Shown here: one piece after another, positions 1 to 8,083 of the stretch
Position numbering within the stretch: position 1 is the stretch's first letter
Layout of the letters: every line of letters begins with the position of its first letter
Source: a bacterium
GTDB taxonomy: Bacteria > Patescibacteria > ABY1 > JACQRZ01
Direction: 5' to 3'
DNA length: 64,000 nt
Assembly: GCA_030688365.1 (NCBI GenBank)
Contig: JAUYIE010000005.1
Coordinates: 1 to 64,000 of the forward strand
Notes under the pieces: generated by a model
What the model saw: only the letters and a program-made list of their open reading frames with translations
What the model was told of the DNA's origin: nothing
The model's database searches: none
Position numbers and translations under genes: made by a program

Positions 1-91
1 TACTCACCTTAAATGAACCGCAAAAAACACACTTCCTTCCTCTCAAAAAGTTGGCCGCACAACTGAATACATTGTTTTTTCCTTGAGCCAT
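1..91 (-). CDS. Possible N-terminus of a gene cut by the window edge
   Basis: An open frame starts at an ATG (complement of 89-91) and runs off the left edge without a stop, giving about 30 residues that include a CVFCG pair of cysteines. There is no clear ribosome binding site and too little sequence to name a family. It could be a chance open frame. Confidence 0.25.
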   Translation of the reverse strand, partial: MAQGKNNVFSCAANFLRGRKCVFCGSFKVS

Positions 92-209
92 ACGGATATT
101 TTACTATCGTATGGTTACGAACACCACTAATTACCTTTTATAATCATACCGTATTTCTTGATCAACGTAAAATACAAGACAAATGTCTATCCAATGCAAT
201 CTTTCAAAA

Positions 210-551
210 CTAATGAAGCGTTGCACCAGGACGGACAACTGTCGCTGGTGTAATAAGCACTGGGCCATCTTCATCATCTGATGCCAAAAGCATTCCCTGA
301 CTTTCAAGTCCCATCATAATGCGTGGCGCAAGATTAAGGACTAATAATATCTGCATACCAATGAGATCTTCCGACATATAGCGTTTGCCAATTCCCGCCA
401 CTATCTGACGTTCCTGCTCTCCGCAATCCACGGATAGTTTTAATAATTTTTCAGAACCCTCAACCCGCTCTGCTGATTTGATTGTACCAATACGCAAATC
501 AATTTTTACGAGATCGTCAATACTAATCACTTCCTTTTGTACAACAGTCAT
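210..551 (-). CDS. Stand-alone tRNA-binding domain protein (MetRS C-terminal/Trbp111 type)
   Basis: 113-residue protein consisting of one OB-fold tRNA-binding domain of the kind found at the C-terminus of methionyl-tRNA synthetase and in Trbp111/CsaA. Visible family features are DLRIGTI near residue 18, the SEKLLKLSVDCG strand, RQIVAGIG, the NLAPR turn and the ESQGMLLA segment near the end. The start is placed at the internal ATG just before the domain rather than 13 codons upstream, where the extension has no domain character. It probably binds structured tRNA in the cytoplasm, either helping a MetRS encoded elsewhere or acting as a free tRNA chaperone. It follows the membrane-protein gene at 590-1174 by 38 bases. 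Confidence 0.85.
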   Translation of the reverse strand: MTVVQKEVISIDDLVKIDLRIGTIKSAERVEGSEKLLKLSVDCGEQERQIVAGIGKRYMSEDLIGMQILLVLNLAPRIMMGLESQGMLLASDDEDGPVLITPATVVRPGATLH

Positions 552-589
552 ATGTTTCAAAAAATTATATACAAACAGCCTAGCATACA

Positions 590-1174
590 TTAACGACGAA
601 ACAAGTTTTGAGTAATTTGATGATCTTTTATGGTATTTTTTGCCTGTTCCAACACTGCATTCTCAAATGAGAATAATTCTACCAACAATACAAAACCAAT
701 CGCTGTAGCTAAAATCAGTGGCCATGATGTCACCCACACTGAACGGATGACAGACAGTGTGAGCTCACGTTCCTTCTTCTTTCGCTGGCTGTACCACAAG
801 AGAATAATGACTGCACCTATTCCTACCGCAGCCAGATTCAAAAGACTCCAGTAGTTAAAATCACCTAGTGTCCAAAAAATAAACTCATCGACGACCAACC
901 CCATTCCTCCCCCAAACAACAAAACAGGGATATAGCGAGATCGTAACTGCCGTCCTATAAGAAAAAAAGATAAAATAATGACAATAAACCCACTGACAAA
1001 ATGATGAATATGATAACCACGAATAATAATCCATGGAAAAATACCGTGTGAAACTAACCAAAACAAAATACTTCTCATACCCAAAATCGTAAGCCAGAAG
1101 GACACAAACACCCATAAGATGTTATGTGAAGTGAAGGCAGAAAGTTTTCGCACTTGAGTAAATTTAAAACGCAT
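590..1174 (-). CDS. Integral membrane protein of unknown function
   Basis: 194 residues with about five or six hydrophobic segments (roughly 18-38, 45-53, 56-76, 82-100, 108-127 and 147-168). A YHIHHF motif lies near the start of the third segment and the loop after the fifth is basic (SQRKKKERE). The histidine cluster at a membrane boundary could bind a metal or substrate, but I do not recognise the family. It is divergent from the cupredoxin gene, with only 44 bases between the two starts. Confidence 0.7.
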   Translation of the reverse strand: MRFKFTQVRKLSAFTSHNILWVFVSFWLTILGMRSILFWLVSHGIFPWIIIRGYHIHHFVSGFIVIILSFFLIGRQLRSRYIPVLLFGGGMGLVVDEFIFWTLGDFNYWSLLNLAAVGIGAVIILLWYSQRKKKERELTLSVIRSVWVTSWPLILATAIGFVLLVELFSFENAVLEQAKNTIKDHQITQNLFRR

Positions 1175-1218
1175 AGTATCCTAGCATATACACAGACTTA
1201 TTAATAATACCTTATTTT

Positions 1219-1815
1219 ATGGAAAAAGACCCGATGTCACCCGACGTAGAGGATTCCACAGTACCCGTGAGTGAAAAAAAGCACGTACCGGTTTTTATTG
1301 GAGTCATCGTTATTTTACTTATTGCAGGCGCAATATATTGGTTTATGAGCGACACAGTACAAGCACCACAAGAGGATCTTATGAAGATTGATGTCCAATC
1401 ACTTGATACTGATAACGCTATCCCCGTGACAGCGTCTGATCAGGAATCAATACTACTGCCTAATATTGGTGAAGAAAATCCGCCACTAGATATTATGACG
1501 GATGGCAACTCTGATGAGACAATGATATCCGATGAATCAAATGTACAAATTATTAATGTCATAGCTGCAAATTTTTCATTCACTCAAAATGAAATACGTG
1601 TTAAGAAAGGCGATACAGTAAGAATTAACCTCATAAACAATGAAGGCACGCATGACTTTTTGCTTGATGAATTTAGTGTAAAAATACCACGACTTCAATC
1701 GGGAGAAACAAAAAATGCAGAATTCACTGTAGATAAGACAGGCACGTTTGAATACTACTGCTCCGTTGGCAACCATCGTGCTTTGGGGATGAAAGGAACC
1801 TTGATTGTTGAGTAG
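1219..1815 (+). CDS. Membrane-anchored cupredoxin (plastocyanin-like copper protein)
   Basis: 198 residues: a short cytoplasmic tail, one transmembrane anchor near residues 22-43, an acidic linker to about residue 110, and a C-terminal cupredoxin domain. The type-1 copper ligand set is visible: His in EGTHDF, then Cys, His and Met in YYCSVGNHRALGMKG. The protein is therefore expected on the outer face of the membrane as an electron carrier or copper-binding protein. ATG at 1219 is used; an ATG five codons later is equally possible. A strong bidirectional terminator follows. Confidence 0.85.
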   Translation: MEKDPMSPDVEDSTVPVSEKKHVPVFIGVIVILLIAGAIYWFMSDTVQAPQEDLMKIDVQSLDTDNAIPVTASDQESILLPNIGEENPPLDIMTDGNSDETMISDESNVQIINVIAANFSFTQNEIRVKKGDTVRINLINNEGTHDFLLDEFSVKIPRLQSGETKNAEFTVDKTGTFEYYCSVGNHRALGMKGTLIVE

Positions 1816-1854
1816 ATTTCCTTCTTGTATATCATATTGCAAATCAATTGGTTC

Positions 1855-1890
1855 CAAAAAGAAAACTCCCCGTGGGGAGTTTTCTTTTTG
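1855..1890. terminator. Bidirectional intrinsic terminator
   Basis: A perfect 17-bp stem with a 2-nt spacer (1855-1871 pairing with 1874-1890), with A-rich and T-rich arms on either side. It lies between the convergent cupredoxin and cold-shock genes and can serve both. Confidence 0.9.
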
Positions 1891-1900
1891 ATTACGAGTC

Positions 1901-2116
1901 TTATTCTGTTGCTTCTTGCGTCGCACGCATGACATTGACTGCATTCATACCCTTTGTTGACTCTTCTTTATCAAAGGAAACGCGGTCTCCTTCGTGAAGC
2001 TCGTCAAACATAACATCCACAAGGGAGTTAGCATGGAAAAAGATGTCTTTTTCCTCACCGTCAGGGGTGATAAATCCAAACCCCTTATCGGTTTTCTTTT
2101 TGATTACGCCTAACAT
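1901..2116 (-). CDS. csp: Cold-shock domain protein
   Basis: 71 residues, the usual size of CspA-type proteins. The two RNA-binding motifs are present: KGFGFI near residue 11 and DIFFHANS near residue 24 (RNP1- and RNP2-like). It should bind single-stranded RNA or DNA in the cytoplasm and act as an RNA chaperone. A near-consensus promoter lies 93 bases upstream of the start and gives a long 5' leader (about 86 nt), as is common for cold-shock genes. Confidence 0.95.
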   Translation of the reverse strand: MLGVIKKKTDKGFGFITPDGEEKDIFFHANSLVDVMFDELHEGDRVSFDKEESTKGMNAVNVMRATQEATE

Positions 2117-2208
2117 GTATTTGTAAACAAATGATTTAGATGCAAATTTAACTACACTTGTGATGTTCGCTCGACAACGCCTCTCAAAGATAAGTTTTTG
2201 CTGACATC

Positions 2209-2237
2209 ATTATACCACAAAATTTGCAAATCGTCAA
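2209..2237 (-). promoter_or_regulatory. Promoter of the cold-shock gene
   Basis: -35 TTGACG (complement of 2232-2237), 17-nt spacer, -10 TATAAT (complement of 2209-2214). The inferred start near 2202 leaves an untranslated leader of about 86 nt. Confidence 0.8.
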
Positions 2238-2267
2238 TAGAAACGTTGTGAATACCTTTAATTATGG

Positions 2268-2756
2268 TTAAAATATGGACGTTTTTCCCTTTTTTCCACT
2301 GTGAAGTAATTGATACACCGCATATATAATCCAAAAGACCACAACACCGGATGTGTTTGCAAACAAATCCCACCAAGTATCAAATGAAGTGATTGTAGCC
2401 AGTCCCGCTTGTGCGACTGTAAACTCAAAGAGCTCATTTGCTACTCCCAAAGCACTTACTAGACAATAGAGACTCCACAGTTCTATCCACCAGACAGACC
2501 TCCACTTGAACTCTCGCTTTATATACAGCCACAGCAAACCGGTAAATACACCTCCTCCGATGAAGTGAGTAGAAAATTGCGTTTCTTGTCCATAAATAAG
2601 TGGCGAAGGCAAATACCATGAAACGGAAAAAAGCAAGCACGCAACCCCTAGCACCCACCTCGCCTTCGCTGTTTTTCTCAAGTACCGTGAAAAGAATATA
2701 GGTAGGAAGGTAAATAGCACGACAGGAACGACGATAGAATAGATGAAAAAAATCAT
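2268..2756 (-). CDS. VanZ-like membrane protein
   Basis: 162 residues with four or five transmembrane helices. The C-terminal half has a VanZ-family layout: a helix with ANELFEF, then the loop DTWWDLFANTSG leading into the last helix, matching the family pattern of an acidic residue followed by D-x3-N-x2-G. Its biochemical role is unknown; VanZ relatives affect glycopeptide sensitivity. It begins 13 bases after the glmS stop and is probably co-transcribed with it. Confidence 0.7.
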   Translation of the reverse strand: MIFFIYSIVVPVVLFTFLPIFFSRYLRKTAKARWVLGVACLLFSVSWYLPSPLIYGQETQFSTHFIGGGVFTGLLWLYIKREFKWRSVWWIELWSLYCLVSALGVANELFEFTVAQAGLATITSFDTWWDLFANTSGVVVFWIIYAVYQLLHSGKKGKTSIF

Positions 2757-2769
2757 AAAATAACAATAA

Positions 2770-4587
2770 TCATTCTACTGTCACGGACTTTGCGAGATTG
2801 CGAGGACGGTCAACGTCCAGACCACGAGCCACCGAACAGTAATACGCAAAAAGCTGAAGAGGAATGACTGATAAAATCGGTGATAGTATTTCATGGACAT
2901 GCGGTATACGTATGACATCAGATGTCAGGAACGATACATCTGTATCCTCACTGGTCATGATTACAATCGGACCCTTACGCGCGTTGATTTCCTGAACGTT
3001 GGATATCATTTTTTCATAAACACTATCCTGCAAACAGATTGCCATGGTAGGAAAGTCAGGTGTGATAAGTGCGATGGATCCGTGTTTCAGCTCTCCGGCG
3101 CCACATCCTTCCGCGTGAATATACGATATCTCCTTCAATTTTAATGACCCTTCCATCGCAATGGGGTAATTATACTTCCGTCCGATAAAAAAGAAATTTT
3201 GATAGTGTGAAAACCGTAATGCTATTTCTTTTATATCCTCACGTGAGGATAAAATCCTCATGATTTTTTCCGGCAAATTCGCAATCTCGGTGACAATCTG
3301 CTTTCCTGCCATCAATGAAAGATCTCTTTGGCGACCAAGAAAAGTAGCAAGCAGAGCAAAAACAACCAGTTGGGATATAAATGCTTTTGTTGAGGCGACA
3401 CTGACTTCCGGTCCCGCATGATTATATACCCCCGCATTTGTTTCACGCGCAATAGTTGAACCGATCGTATTGACAATACCGATTGTCAAGGCACCTTTCC
3501 GTTTTGCTTCACGTACCGCCTCCAATGTATCAGCAGTCTCCCCTGATTGAGATACCGCTATAACTAATGTTCGTGGCTCAATTACTGATTTTTTATACCG
3601 AAATTCAGAACCCAATTCAACCACCGTGGGAATGCCCGCCAATTCTTCAATCATCATCCTTCCAACCAATCCTGCATAATATGCAGAGCCACATCCTACG
3701 ATAACGACATTTTTTATAGACCGTAGATCTTCGCTTATATCCTGTATGCCACCAAGTTTCACCGATCCCTGTTCAACGAGCAAGCGCCCCCTCATGGAGT
3801 TTTCAATCACTGTCGGCGCTTCCATGATTTCTTTAAGCATAAAATGCGCATACCCGTCTTTTTTGACCGTTTCAAAATCCCAATCAATGCGTGAAATTTT
3901 TCTATCCACATTTTCTTCTTTCAATGTAAACACTCTATGGCCTGCACTTCCAACGACTGCAATATCACCATCATTTAAATAAATAATATCACGCGTGTGT
4001 CGCAACAATGCGCTTGGATCGGATGCGATAAAATATTCATCAAGGCTCAATCCTATCACCAAAGGACTACCCATTCGCGCTACAATCAATTCGTCGGGCT
4101 TATCCTTACACGCCACAGCTATACCGTACGCACCTTTAATACATTTGAGCATTTCTACAACTGCGTCTTTAAAATTTTTGCCATCATTTAAAAATTTTTC
4201 AACCAAATGGGCAATAACCTCTGTATCAGTTTCTGAAGAAAAAGTATGACCCTCCTCCGTTAACAATTGCGAAATCTCACGATAGTTTTCAATAATACCG
4301 TTGTGTACTACAAACACACGTCCGGATTCATCAGATTGAGGGTGTGCATTGTGTTCACTCGGTTCGCCATGTGTCGCCCACCGAGTATGACCAATGCCTG
4401 CAACGCCGTTATATTCGTTTGGTATTTTCGCCTCCAGATTATCTATGACTCCGACTGATTTAATACACCCCACTCCTTGCACATATACGCCCGCCGAATC
4501 ATACCCGCGATATTCCAATGATCGAAGTCCATCTAGCAAGATAGGTACAGCGTTATTTTTACCGATATATCCGACGATTCCGCACAT
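2770..4587 (-). CDS. glmS: Glutamine-fructose-6-phosphate aminotransferase (isomerising)
   Basis: 605 residues, full length for GlmS (about 609 in E. coli). It converts fructose-6-phosphate and glutamine to glucosamine-6-phosphate, the entry step to UDP-GlcNAc and peptidoglycan. The N-terminus MCGIVGYIG gives the type II amidotransferase nucleophile Cys2; HTRWATHG and the HNG-EN region of the glutaminase domain follow. Two SIS sugar-isomerase domains fill about 285-430 and 455-595 (GCGSAYYAG, SQSGETADT, STKAF), and the end ARNLAKSVTVE is canonical. It ends in TGA. I see no glmS ribozyme upstream, where only about 100 bases separate it from the next gene. Confidence 0.98.
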   Translation of the reverse strand: MCGIVGYIGKNNAVPILLDGLRSLEYRGYDSAGVYVQGVGCIKSVGVIDNLEAKIPNEYNGVAGIGHTRWATHGEPSEHNAHPQSDESGRVFVVHNGIIENYREISQLLTEEGHTFSSETDTEVIAHLVEKFLNDGKNFKDAVVEMLKCIKGAYGIAVACKDKPDELIVARMGSPLVIGLSLDEYFIASDPSALLRHTRDIIYLNDGDIAVVGSAGHRVFTLKEENVDRKISRIDWDFETVKKDGYAHFMLKEIMEAPTVIENSMRGRLLVEQGSVKLGGIQDISEDLRSIKNVVIVGCGSAYYAGLVGRMMIEELAGIPTVVELGSEFRYKKSVIEPRTLVIAVSQSGETADTLEAVREAKRKGALTIGIVNTIGSTIARETNAGVYNHAGPEVSVASTKAFISQLVVFALLATFLGRQRDLSLMAGKQIVTEIANLPEKIMRILSSREDIKEIALRFSHYQNFFFIGRKYNYPIAMEGSLKLKEISYIHAEGCGAGELKHGSIALITPDFPTMAICLQDSVYEKMISNVQEINARKGPIVIMTSEDTDVSFLTSDVIRIPHVHEILSPILSVIPLQLFAYYCSVARGLDVDRPRNLAKSVTVE

Positions 4588-4632
4588 ACGAGACTTTTGT
4601 TATGGATAGTATCTTTAGACTACACGCATTTA

Positions 4633-4670
4633 TAAAAAAAATAAATCCCACGCATTCCTTGAAGGGTGGG
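4633..4670 (-). terminator. Intrinsic terminator after the Cys-rich orphan gene
   Basis: On the minus strand a 5-bp GC stem (CCCAC with GTGGG) is followed by a T-rich run (4633-4646), directly downstream of the gene at 4685-5239. A 9-bp inverted repeat (4671-4679 with 4695-4703) overlaps that gene's stop codon. Confidence 0.55.
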
Positions 4671-4684
4671 TCCAATTGGATTAT

Positions 4685-5239
4685 TTAAAAAATACCAATT
4701 GGAATTGTGAGAAAACTTTCGGTCACCGGTACCTTATGATCCTCAATAATCTTAATCTGATTGATGTCCCCGTTGCATTGTGGCGATATTTGAAGGTGAG
4801 CCAGATTTACTCTGCTCAAGATCCGACTAAGAAGTGTGTTATTTCCACACCCTACCAATCCCCACCGCTTGCACTGTTCACAAATCCAGATTTTTGTATG
4901 GCACTCATGCAATGCCCACCAGTCGCTTCCATTAAAACATGCGACAGGATGACAATCTGTGTCTTCGTAATCATCACATAAAAATTGTTTCATTTTCCAC
5001 TGCCCACAGATAACCTTAAGCAGGGCAAAACACATCTTGTCTCCGTGTATCACAACAGTATGTTTGTGAATATCCGGAAGCGTGACTAAAAAGTGACGAA
5101 GGGCAAACAACTGGTATTCTCGGGCCATCTCCTGCATTTTATCCACCAATGGCCATCGATATAGCTGATAGCTATCTTGTTCGTCATTCACAATATTTTG
5201 TCCCAGTGAGACAAAGATCAATGTTTTATTTTTTCTCAT
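4685..5239 (-). CDS. Orphan Cys/His-rich protein, possible zinc finger
   Basis: 184 residues of unknown function, predicted cytoplasmic, with no signal peptide or membrane segment. The segment around residues 112-135 (HECH, then WICEQC, then LVGCGN) resembles the core of a UBP-type zinc finger (Cx2H, WxCx2C, GxVGCG), a weak match by eye only. The start is well supported by an AGGAGG ribosome site 8 bases upstream and a TTGACA promoter, so it is a genuine single-gene unit although I know no homologue. It may belong to a set of similarly built orphans in this window. Confidence 0.65.
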   Translation of the reverse strand: MRKNKTLIFVSLGQNIVNDEQDSYQLYRWPLVDKMQEMAREYQLFALRHFLVTLPDIHKHTVVIHGDKMCFALLKVICGQWKMKQFLCDDYEDTDCHPVACFNGSDWWALHECHTKIWICEQCKRWGLVGCGNNTLLSRILSRVNLAHLQISPQCNGDINQIKIIEDHKVPVTESFLTIPIGIF

Positions 5240-5247
5240 GGTTTGTC

Positions 5248-5310
5248 CCTCCTGACAGATATATAAAAGTACGATTTCATCACCCTAAATGTTTAACACG
5301 CTTTTGTCAA
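5248..5310 (-). promoter_or_regulatory. Promoter and strong ribosome site of the Cys-rich orphan
   Basis: -35 TTGACA (complement of 5305-5310), 17-nt spacer, weak -10 TAGGGT (complement of 5282-5287), then AGGAGG (complement of 5248-5253) 8 bases before the ATG. Confidence 0.6.
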
Positions 5311-5370
5311 CAGGTAACGTGTCTGTTTAATTTTAACATATATTGTATTCAGAAAAGAGTTCAAAAATCA

Positions 5371-5391
5371 AAAAAAACGCCCGAAGGGCGC
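5371..5391 (-). terminator. Terminator after tRNA-Gln(TTG)
   Basis: On the minus strand a 5-bp stem CGCCC/GGGCG closes a short TTC loop and is followed by seven T. It probably ends the rlpA-ftsE-ftsX-tRNA transcript. Confidence 0.8.
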
Positions 5392-5400
5392 ATTTCTGCT

Positions 5401-5418
5401 GACATATACACAAACCTG
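5401..5418 (-). other. Unoccupied attB-like core at the 3' end of tRNA-Gln(TTG)
   Basis: These 18 bases on the plus strand are identical to the core in the recombinase 3'-end copy at 36050-36067 and closely match the cores at 38334-38351 and 40015-40030. The last bases overlap the tRNA 3' end. No element is inserted here, so I read it as an empty attachment site. Confidence 0.55.
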
Positions 5419-5486
5419 CGAGACATGGATTCGAACCATGATTCACGGCTTCAAAGGCCGCTGTCCTACCATTAGACGATCTCGCA
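5416..5486 (-). tRNA. trnQ: tRNA-Gln (anticodon TTG)
   Basis: Cloverleaf on the minus strand: acceptor TGCGAGA/TCTCGCA, anticodon stem GCGGC/GCCGT with loop CTTTGAA, T-arm loop GTTCGAATC, discriminator G as expected for Gln. CCA is not encoded. It starts 28 bases after the ftsX stop with no promoter in the gap, so it probably rides on that operon. Confidence 0.93.
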
Positions 5487-5514
5487 CCGACTCATGACTT
5501 CTAGACTACAACCA

Positions 5515-6435
5515 CTACACCCTTAGATATCTCCCTATGGCAACAGCACTACTGATCACATTGAGCACTACTGAAGCCAGAAGTTCGTATCCGAATATAG
5601 TGAGGAAATTATTACTGAAAAAAGCCAATACGTCAAATGCTTGGCCGTCAAAATAACTACTTGCGTATGGTTGCAATATACCCAACAACGGATACACAAT
5701 GATGACAGTCGCGATAATCGCTATAACGCTGTAGATAACGCTTTCAAGCACCAACGGCGCCCGGATATACCAGTTTGTGGCACCAACCAACTTCATTATG
5801 CCGATTTCCTCTTTCCTCGTATAAATAGTAATGCGGATAGTGTTGTAGACGATGAGCACTGCAATTGCTAAAAAGAAAATATTTATAATCCATCCCACTT
5901 GTTGAATACGCTGTTTGATGTTACTCAACGTGCTGATGACTTTACTCTTATCATCCAAATTTGTTTTTTCAATAATCGGTTCGTATTGTGATTGACTGAT
6001 AATCTGGGTGATTGCCGGATAGTAATTGATATCTTTGGCCTTGATCAACAAACTCGCAAATAAAGGATTTTCTTCAAACTGGTCAAGAGAATCCGTTACA
6101 ATCGTATTCCCCTCTTTTTCTTGTTTGGCTCGAAATTTTTCAAATGCGATCTGTTTTGATATATATACGGCGCTTTCTACATATGAATTTTTTTCTACCG
6201 CATTTTTTAACACTAATATATCCGGTTCCGATGCGGTTGTTTTAAAATTAACGGTAATATTGATGCGATTCTCAACTGCTTGAATGGTCGTGTCCACCAA
6301 CGCATTGGTAAAAATAAAAAAATTCACGGAAAGAAACGAGAGTGTAATAATGGAAATAGTAACGATGGAAAGCCAAAAATTGCGCCAAAAGTTTTGAAAT
6401 GCAAATTTTACGACTCTGTATAGATGAAGGAACAT
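5515..6435 (-). CDS. ftsX: Cell-division ABC transporter permease FtsX
   Basis: 306 residues with the FtsX layout: short cytoplasmic N-terminus, first helix about 20-42, an extracellular loop to about 180, then three C-terminal helices (about 183-203, 230-255 and 275-298) and a short tail. The TRKEEIGIMKLVGATN segment before the third helix is the FtsX hallmark. FtsX and FtsE form a mechanotransducing complex that activates envelope hydrolases at the septum. The start lies 6 bases after the ftsE stop. No dedicated hydrolase partner gene (PcsB/CwlO type) is adjacent, but an RlpA-like gene is. Confidence 0.95.
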   Translation of the reverse strand: MFLHLYRVVKFAFQNFWRNFWLSIVTISIITLSFLSVNFFIFTNALVDTTIQAVENRINITVNFKTTASEPDILVLKNAVEKNSYVESAVYISKQIAFEKFRAKQEKEGNTIVTDSLDQFEENPLFASLLIKAKDINYYPAITQIISQSQYEPIIEKTNLDDKSKVISTLSNIKQRIQQVGWIINIFFLAIAVLIVYNTIRITIYTRKEEIGIMKLVGATNWYIRAPLVLESVIYSVIAIIATVIIVYPLLGILQPYASSYFDGQAFDVLAFFSNNFLTIFGYELLASVVLNVISSAVAIGRYLRV

Positions 6436-6441
6436 AGAATG

Positions 6442-7122
6442 TTATAAAATATATTTCCCCGTTTCTTTATCGCCTTTAACTTCACCGTCTTCAATGGTGA
6501 CAACGCGCTTTTTTAACATATTCACTATATCTCGATTGTGCGTTACAAATAAAAGTGTCGTACCAAACTCATTGATTTTGGTAAGTAAATCAACAATGCT
6601 TTTTGCAGTAATAGTGTCCAGATCCCCCGTAGGTTCATCCGCTATCAATATTTTTGGGCGATGAACGAGCGCGCGCGCAATAGCCACTCTTTGTTGCTCA
6701 CCACCAGAAAGCTGACGTGGATAGCGATGTACTTTTTCTTCTAACCCTACGATCTTAAGTACTTGAGGCACGACGGTCTTAATGCGAGAAATGGGAGCGC
6801 CACATACCTCCAATGCAAACGCTACATTTTCATGTACTGTTTTTTTAGGAAGTAATTTAAAATCTTGAAAAATAACGCCAATTTGACGACGTAATGTCGG
6901 TACATCAGCACGGCGAATTTTTGTGATATCCCAATCACCAATCATCACACTTCCCTTTGTAGGCCGTTCTTCGGCAGTCAGCAGTTTTGCTAATGTTGTT
7001 TTGCCGGCACCACTTTGTCCTACAATAAAAATAAACTCTCCTGCTTGTACTTCAAGGTCAATATTTTTCAGTGCGGTAAAATCAGGGGGATATATTTTGG
7101 AAACACTTGAAAACCGAATCAT
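6442..7122 (-). CDS. ftsE: Cell-division ABC transporter ATPase FtsE
   Basis: 226 residues, standard FtsE size. Walker A GQSGAGKT at 35-42, Q-loop in IFQDFK, signature LSGGEQQR near 138, Walker B with D-loop ILIADEPTGDLD near 158, and the switch His in THN. It binds FtsX and hydrolyses ATP on the cytoplasmic face to drive septal peptidoglycan hydrolysis. It lies between rlpA and ftsX, 6 bases from each. Confidence 0.97.
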   Translation of the reverse strand: MIRFSSVSKIYPPDFTALKNIDLEVQAGEFIFIVGQSGAGKTTLAKLLTAEERPTKGSVMIGDWDITKIRRADVPTLRRQIGVIFQDFKLLPKKTVHENVAFALEVCGAPISRIKTVVPQVLKIVGLEEKVHRYPRQLSGGEQQRVAIARALVHRPKILIADEPTGDLDTITAKSIVDLLTKINEFGTTLLFVTHNRDIVNMLKKRVVTIEDGEVKGDKETGKYIL

Positions 7123-7128
7123 AGAGCA

Positions 7129-7854
7129 TTAAAAAAGTTTTTCTATACGAATATGAATCAATCCTGCTCGAGGATCTGCTATTTTACTAAATGCAGTTTT
7201 TACAAGATCCAAAATGCGAGTTTTGTCAGGATTGTCCCACGTAGATGTAGTGGTGATACCGGTCACGGCTCCCGTATCCAAATTAGTAACCTTTAAGTGT
7301 GTCCCTACAGGATATAAATCAGTCGCACCACCATCAGTATATCTACGATCAGCATACCAACTGCCCGTACCTTCGTACATAGCATCTGGCTCCGTCATAA
7401 CCGCAATCTTTGCATACGCAAGATGGATACTGGTTGTCATAACTTTTGTAATACGATTCATGATCGATGGTATCATGATCCATTTCTTTTTTCCTCCATC
7501 CCAATAATACACGTGTGGACGATAGCCCTTATCATCCCCATAATGTAGTGAAAGTTGCAATGGGTATGCATTGTTATAAAGATGGTCGTCATCAACATCA
7601 AACTGACAAATCGGACTGATTGCTTCTAGTGTCTGTCCATTATCTTCATTATCACGTGGATCAGAGACGGACGTTATAGCAACATGACCTTGTATTGCTA
7701 TAGGTACTGACATTTCAAGTATACAGTCCGCACTGGTAATAGAAACATATTCAGGCGCTAAGATAGTTTTTTCACTAGCCACGACAGCAGTAAACAAAGA
7801 TGAAAACATTAGTAGACAGACTATGATAGTGCCCCCTATCCTATAGTTGATCAT
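7129..7854 (-). CDS. Secreted RlpA-like double-psi beta-barrel protein
   Basis: 241 residues from the ATG at 7854; the frame continues upstream only through the tRNA genes, so that extension is not coding. An N-terminal signal peptide (hydrophobic 9-25, then AVVASEKT) precedes a domain I do not recognise, and the last 75 residues match the RlpA double-psi barrel (GTGSWYADR, then FPVGT-like YPVGTHLKVTN, and the end LDLVKTAFSKIA). RlpA relatives act on or bind septal peptidoglycan. Placement directly upstream of ftsE-ftsX suggests it supplies an extracellular wall function to that division complex, an inference from context. Confidence 0.8.
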   Translation of the reverse strand: MINYRIGGTIIVCLLMFSSLFTAVVASEKTILAPEYVSITSADCILEMSVPIAIQGHVAITSVSDPRDNEDNGQTLEAISPICQFDVDDDHLYNNAYPLQLSLHYGDDKGYRPHVYYWDGGKKKWIMIPSIMNRITKVMTTSIHLAYAKIAVMTEPDAMYEGTGSWYADRRYTDGGATDLYPVGTHLKVTNLDTGAVTGITTTSTWDNPDKTRILDLVKTAFSKIADPRAGLIHIRIEKLF

Positions 7855-7872
7855 TTTAGTAATTTGAGTTAA

Positions 7873-7878
7873 TATAAT
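7873..7878 (+). promoter_or_regulatory. -10 element for the tRNA-Gly/tRNA-Thr pair
   Basis: A perfect TATAAT lies 38 bases before the first tRNA. The best -35 is TTGATC at 7847-7852 with an over-long 20-nt spacer, so the -35 is uncertain. Confidence 0.6.
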
Positions 7879-7915
7879 GCGTGTTGTATCTGCGATCCTC
7901 GCTTGAGGTCTTGTC

Positions 7916-7989
7916 GCGGGATTAGTTGAATGGTACAACGCGACCTTCCCAAGGTTGAGGCACGGGTTCGATTCCCGTATCCCGCTCCA
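7916..7989 (+). tRNA. trnG: tRNA-Gly (anticodon CCC)
   Basis: Acceptor GCGGGAT/ATCCCGC, anticodon arm CGACC-TTCCCAA-GGTTG, T-arm GGGTTCGATTCCC, and an encoded CCA (7987-7989). It is followed after 3 bases by tRNA-Thr. Confidence 0.95.
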
Positions 7990-7992
7990 CAT

Positions 7993-8065
7993 GCCGATGT
8001 AGCTCAGTTGGTAGAGCAATGCTTTCGTAAAGCAGAGGTCGTGGGTTCGACTCCCACCATCGGCT
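7993..8065 (+). tRNA. trnT: tRNA-Thr (anticodon CGT)
   Basis: Acceptor GCCGATG/CATCGGC, D-arm with AGCTCAGTTGGTAGAGC, anticodon loop TTCGTAA, T-arm GTGGGTTCGACTCCCAC. Discriminator T; CCA is not encoded. Co-transcribed with tRNA-Gly. Confidence 0.96.
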
Positions 8066-8083
8066 TATCACCAATGTAGTATA

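Noticed and set aside
4500..4684. glmS ribozyme or riboswitch upstream of glmS
   Set aside because: Only about 100 bases precede the gene, mostly the neighbour's terminator, with no recognisable ribozyme core.
7855..8019. N-terminal extension of the RlpA-like protein
   Set aside because: The extension is antisense to tRNA-Gly and tRNA-Thr, and the signal peptide begins at the internal ATG.
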